Source of the DNA: Actinomycetes bacterium
GTDB taxonomy: Bacteria; Actinomycetota; JAICYB01
DNA length: 64,000 nucleotides
NCBI GenBank assembly: GCA_025934435.1
Contig: JAICYB010000016.1
Span: 1 to 64,000, forward strand
Direction of reading: 5' to 3'
Position numbers and translations under genes: made by a program. Shown one piece after another: positions 10,462 to 17,730 of this stretch. Under the pieces are notes generated by a model, which made no database searches, had not been told where the DNA came from, and worked only from the letters and a program-made list of their open reading frames with translations. Position 1 is the stretch's first letter; every line of letters starts with the position of its first letter.

Positions 10462-10920
10462 GTGAAGCGGTGCTCTGTGTGCGGCGACTCTTTAGACGAC
10501 AGTCAGTTCGCGTGGAAGAACAGGAAAAGGGGCACACGTGACTGCTACTGCCGCGGCTGTCGGGCCGAGTACAAGCAGATGCACTACGCGCTCAATAAGG
10601 AGCGCTACATCCGGAAAGCGCTGGTGCGCAAGGAGCGGCTCCGGGCGGAAAATTATCGCGAGCTGTTGCACTTCCTCAAAGACCGTGCGTGTGTCGACTG
10701 CAGCGAAAACGACCCGCTGGTTCTCGAGTTCGACCACGTTGGAAACAAGTCCTTCGCCATCAGTCAAGCGCTTCGAAATAAGGCCTGGGCGGAGATCCGA
10801 ACCGAGATCGAGAAGTGCGAGGGCGTCTGCGCAAACTGTCATCGCAAGCGGACCGCGATGCGAGGGGGTTTCGCTCGGGTATTGGCGCTCGCGAACCATC
10901 CGCAGCCTGACGTCAGCTAA
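10462..10920 (+). CDS. HNH/zinc-ribbon type putative endonuclease, stray ORF among tRNAs
   Basis: About 152 residues from GTG 10462; an earlier in-frame GTG at 10396 would add 22. The N-terminal part has a CSVCG ... CYCRGC zinc-ribbon-like cluster, and the C-terminal part has CVDC ... EFDHVGNK ... CANCHRKRTAMRGG. The Cys pairs around D-H and N-C-H resemble HNH nucleases carried by phages and mobile elements. It sits between tRNA-Pro and tRNA-Gly, and third codon positions include many A and T (AAT, AAA, GAA, TAT), unlike its neighbours. That suggests it was acquired. The nuclease assignment is by motif only; neither start has a good SD. Confidence 0.6.
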   Translation: MKRCSVCGDSLDDSQFAWKNRKRGTRDCYCRGCRAEYKQMHYALNKERYIRKALVRKERLRAENYRELLHFLKDRACVDCSENDPLVLEFDHVGNKSFAISQALRNKAWAEIRTEIEKCEGVCANCHRKRTAMRGGFARVLALANHPQPDVS

Positions 10921-10934
10921 CCTGACGAGGATTT

Positions 10935-11008
10935 GCGGGAGTAGCTCAATGGCAGAGTCCGAGACTTCCACTCTCGTTATGCGGGTTCGATTCCCGTCTC
11001 CCGCTCCA
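10935..11008 (+). tRNA. tRNA-Gly (anticodon TCC)
   Basis: Acceptor GCGGGAG/CTCCCGC, anticodon stem CGAGA/TCTCG with loop CTTCCAC, and T-arm with loop TTCGATT. The discriminator is T and the 3' CCA is encoded (11006-11008). The D-stem closes with one G-T pair. It lies 14 bases after the HNH-like ORF. Confidence 0.93.
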
Positions 11009-11026
11009 CGGTCATACTTGGCCCAC

Positions 11027-11103
11027 GCGCCCGTAGCTCAACTGGACAGAGCAGCGGGCTTCTAACCCGCAGGTTCCGGGTTCGAGTCCCGGCGGGCGCG
11101 CCA
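11027..11103 (+). tRNA. tRNA-Arg (anticodon TCT)
   Basis: Acceptor GCGCCCG/CGGGCGC, D-arm GCTC/GAGC, anticodon stem GCGGG/CCCGC with loop CTTCTAA, and T-arm CCGGG TTCGAGT CCCGG. The discriminator is G and CCA is encoded (11101-11103), as in the tRNA-Gly 18 bases upstream. The two are probably one transcript. Confidence 0.96.
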
Positions 11104-11219
11104 GGTCAGAGTGTTGTTGCGGCCTTCGAGCGCCTTCGATCCTCGGTGTCGGTGCGGTCGCGGGAGCCGTGGTCAGTGGACGGGCCGTACACTTCGCCGC
11201 GACGGCAGGAGGGTCGGTT

Positions 11220-11642
11220 ATGAAGCTCGAAGCGGTGCTGCTCGCGAACCAGGCGGGGATCGCGCCGAACGGTTTGCTCGACGTCCAAGGCGCAGCGTGG
11301 GAGAACTTCGACTCAGACATCTTTCCGGTCACCGTGACCGGAGGCGTAGTCGGTGTTGTCGCGCTCGACACCGCTGAGCTCGCGGAGATACCGAGCGTTC
11401 GCGTTCGCGTGAGGGCTCCGTCCGGGATGCTCGGCACATTCGAAGCTTCGACGATCATCAACACGAACCGTCCGCCCGCCGAAAGCGGCGTGCCGACGCG
11501 GATCCCGTTCCTCGTCCCGCTGAGCGTGACCTTCACCGAGCCGACGATCGCGACCGTCGAGGTCTTCGGGAACGGTGACGTCTTGCTCGCGTCCGTGCCG
11601 TTCGCGGTACGCAGCCGGATCCCGGATTCTCCGGAGCAGTAG
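11220..11642 (+). CDS. Conserved hypothetical protein, DUF6941-like
   Basis: 140 residues starting at ATG 11220, preceded by the strong SD AGGAGGG at 11207-11213. It begins MKLEAVLLANQAG and continues as a single predicted beta-rich domain without signal peptide or membrane segment. The N-terminal pattern and overall shape recall the small actinobacterial proteins grouped as DUF6941, which are of unknown function; that is recollection from sequence feel and was not searched. It stands alone between the tRNA cluster and the palindrome-rich region before the sigma factor gene. Confidence 0.7.
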   Translation: MKLEAVLLANQAGIAPNGLLDVQGAAWENFDSDIFPVTVTGGVVGVVALDTAELAEIPSVRVRVRAPSGMLGTFEASTIINTNRPPAESGVPTRIPFLVPLSVTFTEPTIATVEVFGNGDVLLASVPFAVRSRIPDSPEQ

Positions 11643-11763
11643 CGCGGACGCCACGTTCCGACTCGTTCAGCGATGCCTCGATCGACAGGTCTGGCCTCCC
11701 CGACCGAGTGCACCATCTGGGTCTTCCCGCCTTCCAGCGTCGAGGTACGTACCGTCGAAGGTT

Positions 11764-11821
11764 CGGATCTCTTACATCGACGCGGCCCGAGAACTCGTCG
11801 CCGGGCGATGTAAGAGATCCG
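11764..11821. repeat. 16-bp perfect inverted repeat upstream of the sigma factor gene
   Basis: Arms at 11764-11779 and 11806-11821 are perfect reverse complements (CGGATCTCTTACATCG and its complement) around 26 bases. They could form a long hairpin or be two half-sites of an operator. No gene lies here, and the next CDS starts 106 bases downstream. Confidence 0.8.
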
Positions 11822-11823
11822 GG

Positions 11824-11849
11824 GTCGACTCCGTATGTACGGAGTCGAC
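11824..11849. repeat. 12-bp palindrome adjoining the inverted repeat
   Basis: GTCGACTCCGTA and its exact complement are separated by only TG. It begins 3 bases after the preceding inverted repeat. Two shorter palindromes flank the pair, GGTACGTACC at 11744-11753 and GAGGGCCCTC at 11869-11878. The concentration of dyads in a 135-base stretch is unusual for the window. Confidence 0.8.
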
Positions 11850-11926
11850 GGACGCTTTCGTACCTGAGGAGGGCCCTCAAGGGCGGCCGTCGAGACGCCG
11901 ATAAGCTGACTGACGGGAGGGCTGGG

Positions 11927-12955
11927 ATGCTGCAGGCCGAGGTTTCCACCTGGGACGACGTCGCGCCGGAGCTCGACGAACGCTTCGGCTCGACCTTCAG
12001 CTATCTCGCCCGGATCTTCCGCTCCCGCGGGTTCCGGCCCGACGAGGCCGACGATCTCGCCCAGGAGACGATCCTCCGGACGCTGACCCACCTGCGCCGT
12101 CATGGACGACGCGCCGAGAACCTCACCCCGCTCCTCCACACCGTGGCGAAGAACCTGATCGTCGAACGGTTCCGCACCGGCGGGCGCGAGGTCGCCGTCG
12201 CGATCGACGAGCGCATCCCGGCGATCGGCCCCGATCCCGAGGAGCAGGCGCTGACGCATGACCGCGCACGACTCGTCAACCAGGCGATCCAAGAACTACC
12301 GGCGAAGCAGCGACGCGCGATCCTGCTTTGGCTGGAAGGACTGACCGCCGCCGAGATCGCCGTCGACCTCGGGATCAAGCGGAACGCGGTCGACGTCCTG
12401 CTCCATCGTTCCCGCCGCTACTTGGCGACGCGCCTCGACGATGTCCGCGACTCTGCATGGAGCGCGGGACTGCTCCTCTGGAACAAGATGCGACGCGTCT
12501 GCTATCGCGCGACGCGTTGGTCGTACAGCGCCGACCCCATGCCGATCGGAACGGCGATCGCCGTGGTGACGACCGCGGCATTGCTCTCGGTCGTCGCTCC
12601 GTCGTTGCACGCATCACGGAACGCGTCCCGCAGCAGTGTGATCGCCGCGCGGCATGCGTCCGTTGCCAACGTGCGCCGCTCGCGCACACATGACCTACAG
12701 GGCGCGTCGCCGATCTCCGGGCCACGACACGGCAGCACAGCGGGGGGCAATACACATGCGGTTCAGGTGACCGTTCGGGATCCGAGCGTGCACGTCAAAG
12801 GACCGGCGGTAAAGAGCAAGGACGGGGGCAAGGAACCGATCGTCTGGCTGAACATCTGGGAGGACCCCCAGCACAGCGGACCGATCGAACAGAAAGTCGA
12901 AGGACAGATCAGCGCGGCGTGCGACCGCGCTCCGACGGTATGTGGAGGGAACTAG
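11927..12955 (+). CDS. ECF-type RNA polymerase sigma factor with C-terminal membrane segment
   Basis: 342 residues from ATG 11927, with SD GGGAGGG about 6 bases before. The N-terminal half is an extracytoplasmic-function sigma factor: region 2 with RSRGFRPDEADDLAQETILR, and region 4 with LPAKQRRAILLWLEG followed by an HTH (TAAEIAVDLGIKRNAVD). Typical ECF factors stop near residue 190. This one continues with a single hydrophobic segment at about 205-227 and then about 115 residues rich in Ser, Arg, His and Lys ending in a Cys-containing tail. If the segment spans the membrane, the tail is outside and the sigma domains are tethered inside. It is followed directly (TAG then ATG) by an exported peptide gene. 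Confidence 0.88.
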   Translation: MLQAEVSTWDDVAPELDERFGSTFSYLARIFRSRGFRPDEADDLAQETILRTLTHLRRHGRRAENLTPLLHTVAKNLIVERFRTGGREVAVAIDERIPAIGPDPEEQALTHDRARLVNQAIQELPAKQRRAILLWLEGLTAAEIAVDLGIKRNAVDVLLHRSRRYLATRLDDVRDSAWSAGLLLWNKMRRVCYRATRWSYSADPMPIGTAIAVVTTAALLSVVAPSLHASRNASRSSVIAARHASVANVRRSRTHDLQGASPISGPRHGSTAGGNTHAVQVTVRDPSVHVKGPAVKSKDGGKEPIVWLNIWEDPQHSGPIEQKVEGQISAACDRAPTVCGGN

Positions 12956-13159
12956 ATGAAGCGCCTTGTCATCATCGTTGCAGTGTTCATGTCTTTGATC
13001 CCTGCCGTCGCGGCACATGCGGGGACCACTCCGGTCGGCACTGTGCAAACCGTTGAGTCGCATCTACCTGTACCGCCGCCGCCGCTCTGCGTGAACGGCG
13101 GGGTCAACCTCATCGTCATCAAGCCGGTCCAGTCGTCTCTGGTCTGCGAGAAGAAGTAG
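12956..13159 (+). CDS. Small exported peptide following the sigma factor
   Basis: 67 residues with a clear signal peptide (Lys-Arg start, hydrophobic core, likely cleavage after AAHA, near residue 21). The mature part is about 45 residues with a PPPP stretch and two cysteines that could form a disulfide. The ATG touches the sigma factor stop codon with no gap, so the two are co-translated. It might be sensed by, or made under control of, the membrane-tethered sigma factor; that is only inference. Its 3' end overlaps the convergent channel-like gene by about 41 bases. Confidence 0.7.
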   Translation: MKRLVIIVAVFMSLIPAVAAHAGTTPVGTVQTVESHLPVPPPPLCVNGGVNLIVIKPVQSSLVCEKK

Positions 13160-13883
13160 CTCCGTCCGCAACGGCCCGTTCGTCGTCGCGGCGGCGCTCG
13201 AGGAAGAACGCGCCGAGCGCGCCGGCGACTGCGGCGAAGAAGGCGACGGCGTAGATCGCCAGCGGCACCTCGAGCGCACGCGCGAACGCTGAGTGCATGC
13301 CCAGCGGCTGGCCCGTCGTCGCTGCGAGCGCCGTTCCGTGGATCGCGGTCAGCAGCGGAAGATGCCGCGGCCCATATTCGACCAGCAACTCCGCCGACGA
13401 CAGGACGACGACGGAGTGGATGCTCGCCAGCCAGTACAGGCGGGCCCGCAGCGCACTCCCGGCGGTACGCGTCGCGCGCACGCTCGACGAGAGCACGCGT
13501 GCGGCTCGTCCGAGCCGGACGATCGACGCCAAACGGAACAAACCGAGGAACGGCACGGCGAGCATCGGTATCTGCCACCACTTCTCGCGAAGGAACTTCG
13601 CCGTGGACGGAGCGATAACCATCCGGACGCAGAACTCGAACACGAACAATGCCCAGATCACCCACGACGCCACGAAGAAGACGAGATGCAGCACGCTCGA
13701 CGGCCGCGCGATGAGGAGGCCCAGGATCACGACGACGAACAGAGCACTGGCGATGACGATCGGCCCGTGCAGTCGTTCCTCGATCGCGCACGCGATCTGC
13801 TCGCGCTCCGTCGGCGGGCGCTGCAGGACCCGCGGGCGCTTCTTCGGGACCGGCACGAGGGCGCGCTCCGTCTGGACCGTCAT
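13119..13883 (-). CDS. Voltage-gated-ion-channel-like membrane protein
   Basis: 254 residues from ATG 13883. A charged N-terminus is followed by several hydrophobic helices. One stretch, RLASIVRLGRAARVLSSSVR, has Arg about every third or fourth residue, as in an S4 voltage-sensor helix of the ion-transport family. Near the C-terminus ALAATTGQPLG stands where a pore loop would be, ahead of a final transmembrane helix. It lacks the potassium filter TVGYG, so ion selectivity is unclear or the pore is degenerate. It is divergent from the cyclopropane synthase gene with only 43 bases between starts. Confidence 0.7.
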   Translation of the reverse strand: MTVQTERALVPVPKKRPRVLQRPPTEREQIACAIEERLHGPIVIASALFVVVILGLLIARPSSVLHLVFFVASWVIWALFVFEFCVRMVIAPSTAKFLREKWWQIPMLAVPFLGLFRLASIVRLGRAARVLSSSVRATRTAGSALRARLYWLASIHSVVVLSSAELLVEYGPRHLPLLTAIHGTALAATTGQPLGMHSAFARALEVPLAIYAVAFFAAVAGALGAFFLERRRDDERAVADGATSSRRPETTGPA

Positions 13884-13926
13884 GCTTACCACGTACCCAC
13901 AACACCTGGCACTACCATCGAGATGG

Positions 13927-15186
13927 ATGGATGTCGGAACCAGGCTCGCGCCGTTCCTCGAACGTCTCATCGGTCAGCACTCGCCCCTCTACGTCGAGTT
14001 CTGGGACGGATCGTCCTGGGGGCCGAGCGATGCGAGCGCGCGACTCTGCGTCCGGTCACCGGATGCGCTGCGGCGGATCACCCAAGCTCCGGGCGAACTC
14101 GGCTTCGGTCGCGCGTACGTCGCCGGCGACCTCGATGTCGAAGGCGACATCTACAACGCGCTTGCGCTCCGTGACATCCGGAGCGACTTCGCACTCACGA
14201 TTGCGGAGAAGCTCTCACTCCTGCGGTCGGCTATCGCGATCGGCGCGTTCGGACTGCGGCGCATCGCACCGCCTCCCGAGGAAGCACGGCTCCGCGGTCG
14301 CCTCCACTCGCGTACGCGTGATGCTGCCGCGATCGCGCACCACTACGACGTCAGCAACGACTTCTACCGGATGGTGCTCGGACCGACGCTCACGTACTCA
14401 TGTGCGTACTTCGCGTCCCCAGAGAACACACTCGAGGATGCGCAACGCGACAAGCACGAACTGGTCTGCCGGAAACTGCGTCTCAAGGAGGGCGAGCGCC
14501 TCCTCGACGTCGGCTGCGGGTGGGGAACGTTCGCGATCCACGCCGCGACCCGGCACGGCGCGCGCGTCGTCGGCGTGACTCTCTCGCGCGCTCAAGCCGA
14601 TCTCGCGGCCAAGCGCGTCGCGGACGCCGGCGTCGCCGATCGCGTCGAGATCCGCGTGCAGGACGAGCGCGATGTGTCGGACGAACCATTCGACGCGATC
14701 GCTTCGATCGGCATGTACGAACACGTCGGCGCGGCGCGACTCGAGGAATACTTCGCGCATCTGTACGAACTGCTCCGTCCGCAGGGGCGGCTGCTCAACC
14801 ACGGCATCTCGCGGCCCGCCGGCGGAAAGCCCGAGCTCGGCCCGCGAAGCTTCATCGGCTCATACGTGTTCCCCGACGGCGAGCTCCACGAGGTTGGAAA
14901 CGTCGTCAGCTCGATGCAGAGCACGGGCTTCGAAGTGCGCGACGTCGAGAGCCTCCGTGAGCACTACGCCCTCACGCTTCGCTCCTGGGTGTCGAACCTC
15001 GAACGCAATCGTGAAGCAGCGTTGACCCACGTGAGCGAAGGACGCTACCGCGTCTGGCGGTTGTATATGGCGGCGTCCGCGATGAACTTCGAAGCCGGAC
15101 GGACGCAGGTGCACCAAGTACTCGCCGTCAAAGCGACCGGTGGTGTGTCCGGCGTGCCGCTGCGACGCAGCGACATCGTGCTCTAG
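13927..15186 (+). CDS. Cyclopropane-fatty-acyl-phospholipid synthase family methyltransferase
   Basis: 419 residues from ATG 13927. It transfers a methylene or methyl group from S-adenosylmethionine to unsaturated phospholipid acyl chains. The N-terminal lipid-binding region includes GFGRAYVAGDLDVEGD, and the SAM motif LLDVGCGWGTFAIHAA lies near residues 191-206. YDVSNDFYRMVLGPTLTYS is the family substrate-site motif. The normal length is about 380-430. Bacterial relatives include cyclopropane and tuberculostearate-type methyltransferases, which sequence alone does not separate. The stop overlaps the convergent HD-domain gene by 4 bases. Confidence 0.92.
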   Translation: MDVGTRLAPFLERLIGQHSPLYVEFWDGSSWGPSDASARLCVRSPDALRRITQAPGELGFGRAYVAGDLDVEGDIYNALALRDIRSDFALTIAEKLSLLRSAIAIGAFGLRRIAPPPEEARLRGRLHSRTRDAAAIAHHYDVSNDFYRMVLGPTLTYSCAYFASPENTLEDAQRDKHELVCRKLRLKEGERLLDVGCGWGTFAIHAATRHGARVVGVTLSRAQADLAAKRVADAGVADRVEIRVQDERDVSDEPFDAIASIGMYEHVGAARLEEYFAHLYELLRPQGRLLNHGISRPAGGKPELGPRSFIGSYVFPDGELHEVGNVVSSMQSTGFEVRDVESLREHYALTLRSWVSNLERNREAALTHVSEGRYRVWRLYMAASAMNFEAGRTQVHQVLAVKATGGVSGVPLRRSDIVL

Positions 15187-15899
15187 ACGGTCTGTTCTTC
15201 GGACAACCGTGCGTCGATGTGCCGGCGCGCTTGATCGATCAGACGCTCGCCGATCCCCTTCGCTGTTGCGCTGTGCAGCGTGTCCGCCGCGCGCCGAACG
15301 CTTTGAAGCGCGGAACGATATGCCGCGGCCCGGGGCGTCCCACCTTCGGTGCGTGCGACGGCTTCGTCCTCGGCCATGAACTCCGGGGTCGTCTCGCGCA
15401 ACACGCGCACCTTCTCGATACCTTCGACGTCCATCAAGGCGAGCATGTCGGCGTCGTAGAACAGCCACTCGATGCGTGCCTGCGGGCGCGGTAGGTGGAG
15501 GTGTTCTCCCGTCCGCTGCGCGTACTTCTCCGCCTCTTCTTCGATGAACGGGAACGGTCCGAGATGGCATCGGATCGCTTGCTCGACGGTGGCGATGAGT
15601 GCTTCGTCCTTGCCGAGCTCTTGGAGCTTCTGCCGAGCGACGTCAGATCCGACGTCCGCATGGAGCATCAGATGCGTATCCGCTTTCGCGACGTCGTGAA
15701 GGATCGCGATCGTTCGTAGGAGAGCGTGATCGTCCGGCGAGAGCTGTTCACCTTCGGCGATCGCGTCGACGTGACCAAGGACGCGGTAGTTGTGCTGGTT
15801 CAGCGCTTCGACGACGTCGGGGGGTTGTCCGCTGCTCCGGTACCGCTCGGTGACGTAGGCGAGGAGAGCCTGTTGGTCTTCCCCACTCAGAACGGACAT
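15183..15899 (-). CDS. HD-domain protein, probable metal-dependent phosphohydrolase
   Basis: 238 residues. The HD signature ILHDVAKADTH has His68-Asp69, with further His residues at HNYRVLGHVD and AIRCHLGPFPF that fit the metal ligands of the superfamily. HD proteins hydrolyse nucleotides or phosphoesters; no subfamily could be named. The second half (from about residue 130) is helical and charged. There is no membrane segment. It is convergent with the cyclopropane synthase gene. Confidence 0.75.
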   Translation of the reverse strand: MSVLSGEDQQALLAYVTERYRSSGQPPDVVEALNQHNYRVLGHVDAIAEGEQLSPDDHALLRTIAILHDVAKADTHLMLHADVGSDVARQKLQELGKDEALIATVEQAIRCHLGPFPFIEEEAEKYAQRTGEHLHLPRPQARIEWLFYDADMLALMDVEGIEKVRVLRETTPEFMAEDEAVARTEGGTPRAAAYRSALQSVRRAADTLHSATAKGIGERLIDQARRHIDARLSEEQTV

Positions 15900-15924
15900 G
15901 TGTCGGTACGTTACAGGAAAGGGA

Positions 15925-15965
15925 CGGACCGAGAGCCGAGGCGCCCCACCTCGGCCCTCGGTCCG
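15925..15965 (-). terminator. Hairpin terminator of the exported-protein gene
   Basis: A long stem formed by 15925-15941 with 15949-15965 (16 pairs with one internal A-C mismatch, 7-base loop) lies just past the stop of the minus-strand gene at 15972. On the minus strand it is followed by TCCCTTTCC, a modest pyrimidine tract. It probably ends the exported-protein transcript before the HD gene. Confidence 0.7.
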
Positions 15966-15971
15966 CTGGAT

Positions 15972-16547
15972 CTAGCAGAAGAGCTGTTCGTACTGGAAGC
16001 GTTCGGACGGCGGCGGGAACTCGGACGAAGGCGGCGCGAAGCCGATCACCGAGCAACCCTCCTGGAAGTACGTGCCGGCCTGCGGTGTCGTCGTGCGCAG
16101 CGAGTGCGCCTGGACGACGACCGAACGCCACTCCTTGGCGATGTCCGGACCCGCGGCGACGTCCGCCTTGTGCAGGTACGGGTCTGCCGGGCCGTCCGCG
16201 AACGCGCCGCCGCAGATGACGAACAGCGGGCTCGCGAGCCCGATGACGCCGACGGGCAGCGACGGACCGGCGACGGCGCCGAGGAACGCGACGTAGCCGA
16301 GCTCACTGCACTCCGGCCTGAGCGCGAACCCGATGGCAGTCGCGCCCGCCGAGCCCTGCAACGCGAGCTGGTCGAGGGGCGGGTACACCGCGCCTTCGAC
16401 CGTGTTGATCGCGCTGATGACCTGCGGTGGCGGATCCGGCAAGGCCGGAACCTGCGCCATCGCGGTCCCCGCGACACCCAGCACAGAAACAGCTAGGCCG
16501 GCCGCGATGGCCAGCCTGAAGAAACGACCTCGGTGCTCCCCGCGCAT
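15972..16547 (-). CDS. Exported hypothetical protein
   Basis: 191 residues from ATG 16547, chosen because AGGAGG lies 8 bases before it; the next upstream ATG lies inside or before that SD. The N-terminus is a signal peptide ending in TAMAQVP. The mature protein has two or more cysteines, including a C-terminal LFC, and alternates Gly/Ala-rich strands. No family was recognised. It stands alone between a strong terminator and the divergent tRNA-His. Confidence 0.7.
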   Translation of the reverse strand: MRGEHRGRFFRLAIAAGLAVSVLGVAGTAMAQVPALPDPPPQVISAINTVEGAVYPPLDQLALQGSAGATAIGFALRPECSELGYVAFLGAVAGPSLPVGVIGLASPLFVICGGAFADGPADPYLHKADVAAGPDIAKEWRSVVVQAHSLRTTTPQAGTYFQEGCSVIGFAPPSSEFPPPSERFQYEQLFC

Positions 16548-16660
16548 CTGTCCTGCCTCCTTGGGCAAGGAGCCGTCCCCGCCGGGCGACTCTTACCTCT
16601 AATACGCACGGCCGGTGCGAAACCTTGCAGTCGCCGACCCGTATCCTGAGGAGAGCACGT

Positions 16661-16736
16661 GGTGGCTGTAGCTCAGCTTGGTTAGAGCGCCTGACTGTGG
16701 CTCAGGAGGTCGGGGGTTCAAGTCCCCTCAGCCACC
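16661..16736 (+). tRNA. tRNA-His (anticodon GTG)
   Basis: Cloverleaf with acceptor GTGGCTG/CAGCCAC, anticodon stem CCTGA/TCAGG with loop CTGTGGC, and T-arm GGGGG TTCAAGT CCCCT. The histidine-specific extra pair is present: G-1 at 16661 and C73 at 16736. CCA is not encoded. Confidence 0.96.
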
Positions 16737-16743
16737 CTCGCAA

Positions 16744-16785
16744 ACGAGAATCGGCGGGAGCCCAAAGGCCCCCGCCGCGTCTCGT
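16744..16785. terminator. Hairpin between tRNA-His and a convergent gene
   Basis: A 10-position stem with one A-C mismatch (16753-16762 with 16767-16776, loop CAAA) is enclosed by a second 6-bp stem (16744-16749 with 16780-16785). It lies between the tRNA and the 3' end of a minus-strand gene, so it probably ends transcription from both sides. There is no long T tract on either side. Confidence 0.65.
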
Positions 16786-16800
16786 GTCCGCTTCCGCCGA

Positions 16801-17469
16801 CTACGGCGCCGCCGTGTCGTTCAGGGACGCCACCGGCACCGCGACGATCTTCGTGTGCTCGATCTCGACCGCTGAAGCGGTCCCGGCCGGGTTGTTGCAG
16901 GTCAGCACGGCGTCGAACGACGACGTGGCTGAGTGAACCGCCATGACCGAGAAGCCGACCAGCGTGAGAGGCGTTCCGAGAACGGCCGTTTCGTCACTGT
17001 TGCCTCCCGCGGTCAGGTCGCAGGTGTAATCGCGCACCGTCGAACCGAGCTCGGCGTTCCCGGCGATCCCCTTCGCGAAGATCACCCAGTTCCCCGCCGG
17101 GATGCTCGAGAGCGTGAGGACGGTGAACTGACCGCTCGAAGCCGGAGCGTTCACACCCGCGTCTTTGAACGTGGAGAGCTCATGTCCGGCGACCGTCGCC
17201 GACGGCACTTCACCGAGCGTCGACTCGTCGATGTCGCTGCCGGTCAGGCTGTTGTCGAGGACCTTGTCCGTCGTCACGGCATTCGCCGCGAGCTTCGGGT
17301 TCGTCACGGCACCGTTCTTGATCGAACGCGTGTGCACCGAATTGCGCGGCGCAACGTCTCCCGCGAATGCGATCCCCGCGACGAGCATGAGCCCGATGAC
17401 GATCGTCGTACCCACGACGGAGAGACCGCGTCCCCCACTTCGCAACACCTTCCTGGTGGAACTTTGCAT
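16801..17469 (-). CDS. Exported protein with NAVT/GS-type repeats
   Basis: 222 residues from ATG 17469, preceded by the SD AAGGAGGG. The N-terminus carries a signal or anchor segment (VVGTTIVIGLMLVAGIAFA). Residues about 45-85 form short degenerate repeats (IKNGAVTNPKLAANAVTTDKV and DNSLTGSDIDESTLG), a pattern seen in exported proteins of Thermoleophilia-type actinobacteria. The rest is a beta-rich domain with two cysteines. The 62 bases before the start hold one copy of an 18-bp dyad shared with the next gene upstream. Confidence 0.7.
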   Translation of the reverse strand: MQSSTRKVLRSGGRGLSVVGTTIVIGLMLVAGIAFAGDVAPRNSVHTRSIKNGAVTNPKLAANAVTTDKVLDNSLTGSDIDESTLGEVPSATVAGHELSTFKDAGVNAPASSGQFTVLTLSSIPAGNWVIFAKGIAGNAELGSTVRDYTCDLTAGGNSDETAVLGTPLTLVGFSVMAVHSATSSFDAVLTCNNPAGTASAVEIEHTKIVAVPVASLNDTAAP

Positions 17470-17530
17470 CGCACCCTCCTTCTTCCGACGGCTGACTTCG
17501 GCAGCTTCGCAGCGCGCGGCCCGACCGGCA

Positions 17531-17548
17531 GTAGGGAGACCTCCCTAC
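17531..17548. promoter_or_regulatory. 18-bp dyad, copy A, upstream of the exported-protein gene
   Basis: Perfect 8-bp arms (GTAGGGAG / CTCCCTAC) around 2 bases. It lies 61 bases before the ATG at 17469 and overlaps the stop codon of the small ORF upstream. A near-identical copy occurs exactly 200 bases away at 17731. It is a candidate operator, possibly for the adjacent LuxR-type regulator. Confidence 0.6.
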
Positions 17549-17697
17549 TTTTCGTTGACGCCCCTCTCGGCGTCGCGCATGCGTTCGAGGAGCACGAGTA
17601 GCTCGAGGATCCCGACGAACGGCAGCGCGCTGTCGCCGATGCGAACAGAGCCGGAGAGGGGCGACGAGCCTTCGTCGAAGTCGATCGTGACGCGCAT
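17545..17697 (-). CDS. 50-residue conserved-looking small protein
   Basis: A short ORF starting ATG 17697 and ending TAG 17545. It begins MRVTIDFDEGSSPLSG and continues SVRIGDSALPFVGILELL, then an acidic-basic helix with LLERMRDAERG. Its third codon positions are GC-rich like real genes here. I recall similar small actinobacterial proteins with a PFVGW-like core, but the function is unknown. It has no signal peptide. It lies directly downstream of the LuxR-type regulator gene and has its own copy of the 18-bp dyad 33 bases before the start. Confidence 0.55.
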   Translation of the reverse strand: MRVTIDFDEGSSPLSGSVRIGDSALPFVGILELLVLLERMRDAERGVNEK

Positions 17698-17730
17698 ACG
17701 TCATCGTTGCGCGCCAACTCCCCTACGACA

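Noticed and set aside
11764-11821. The 16-bp inverted repeat as terminal repeats of a small mobile element
   Set aside because: The 26-base space between the arms cannot hold a gene and no target-site duplication was seen. A regulatory or RNA-structure role fits better.
11012-12292. 426-residue minus-strand frame ending in tRNA-like peptide sequence
   Set aside because: The C-terminal end is translated antisense from the tRNA-Arg gene, and the rest is antisense to the sigma factor gene.
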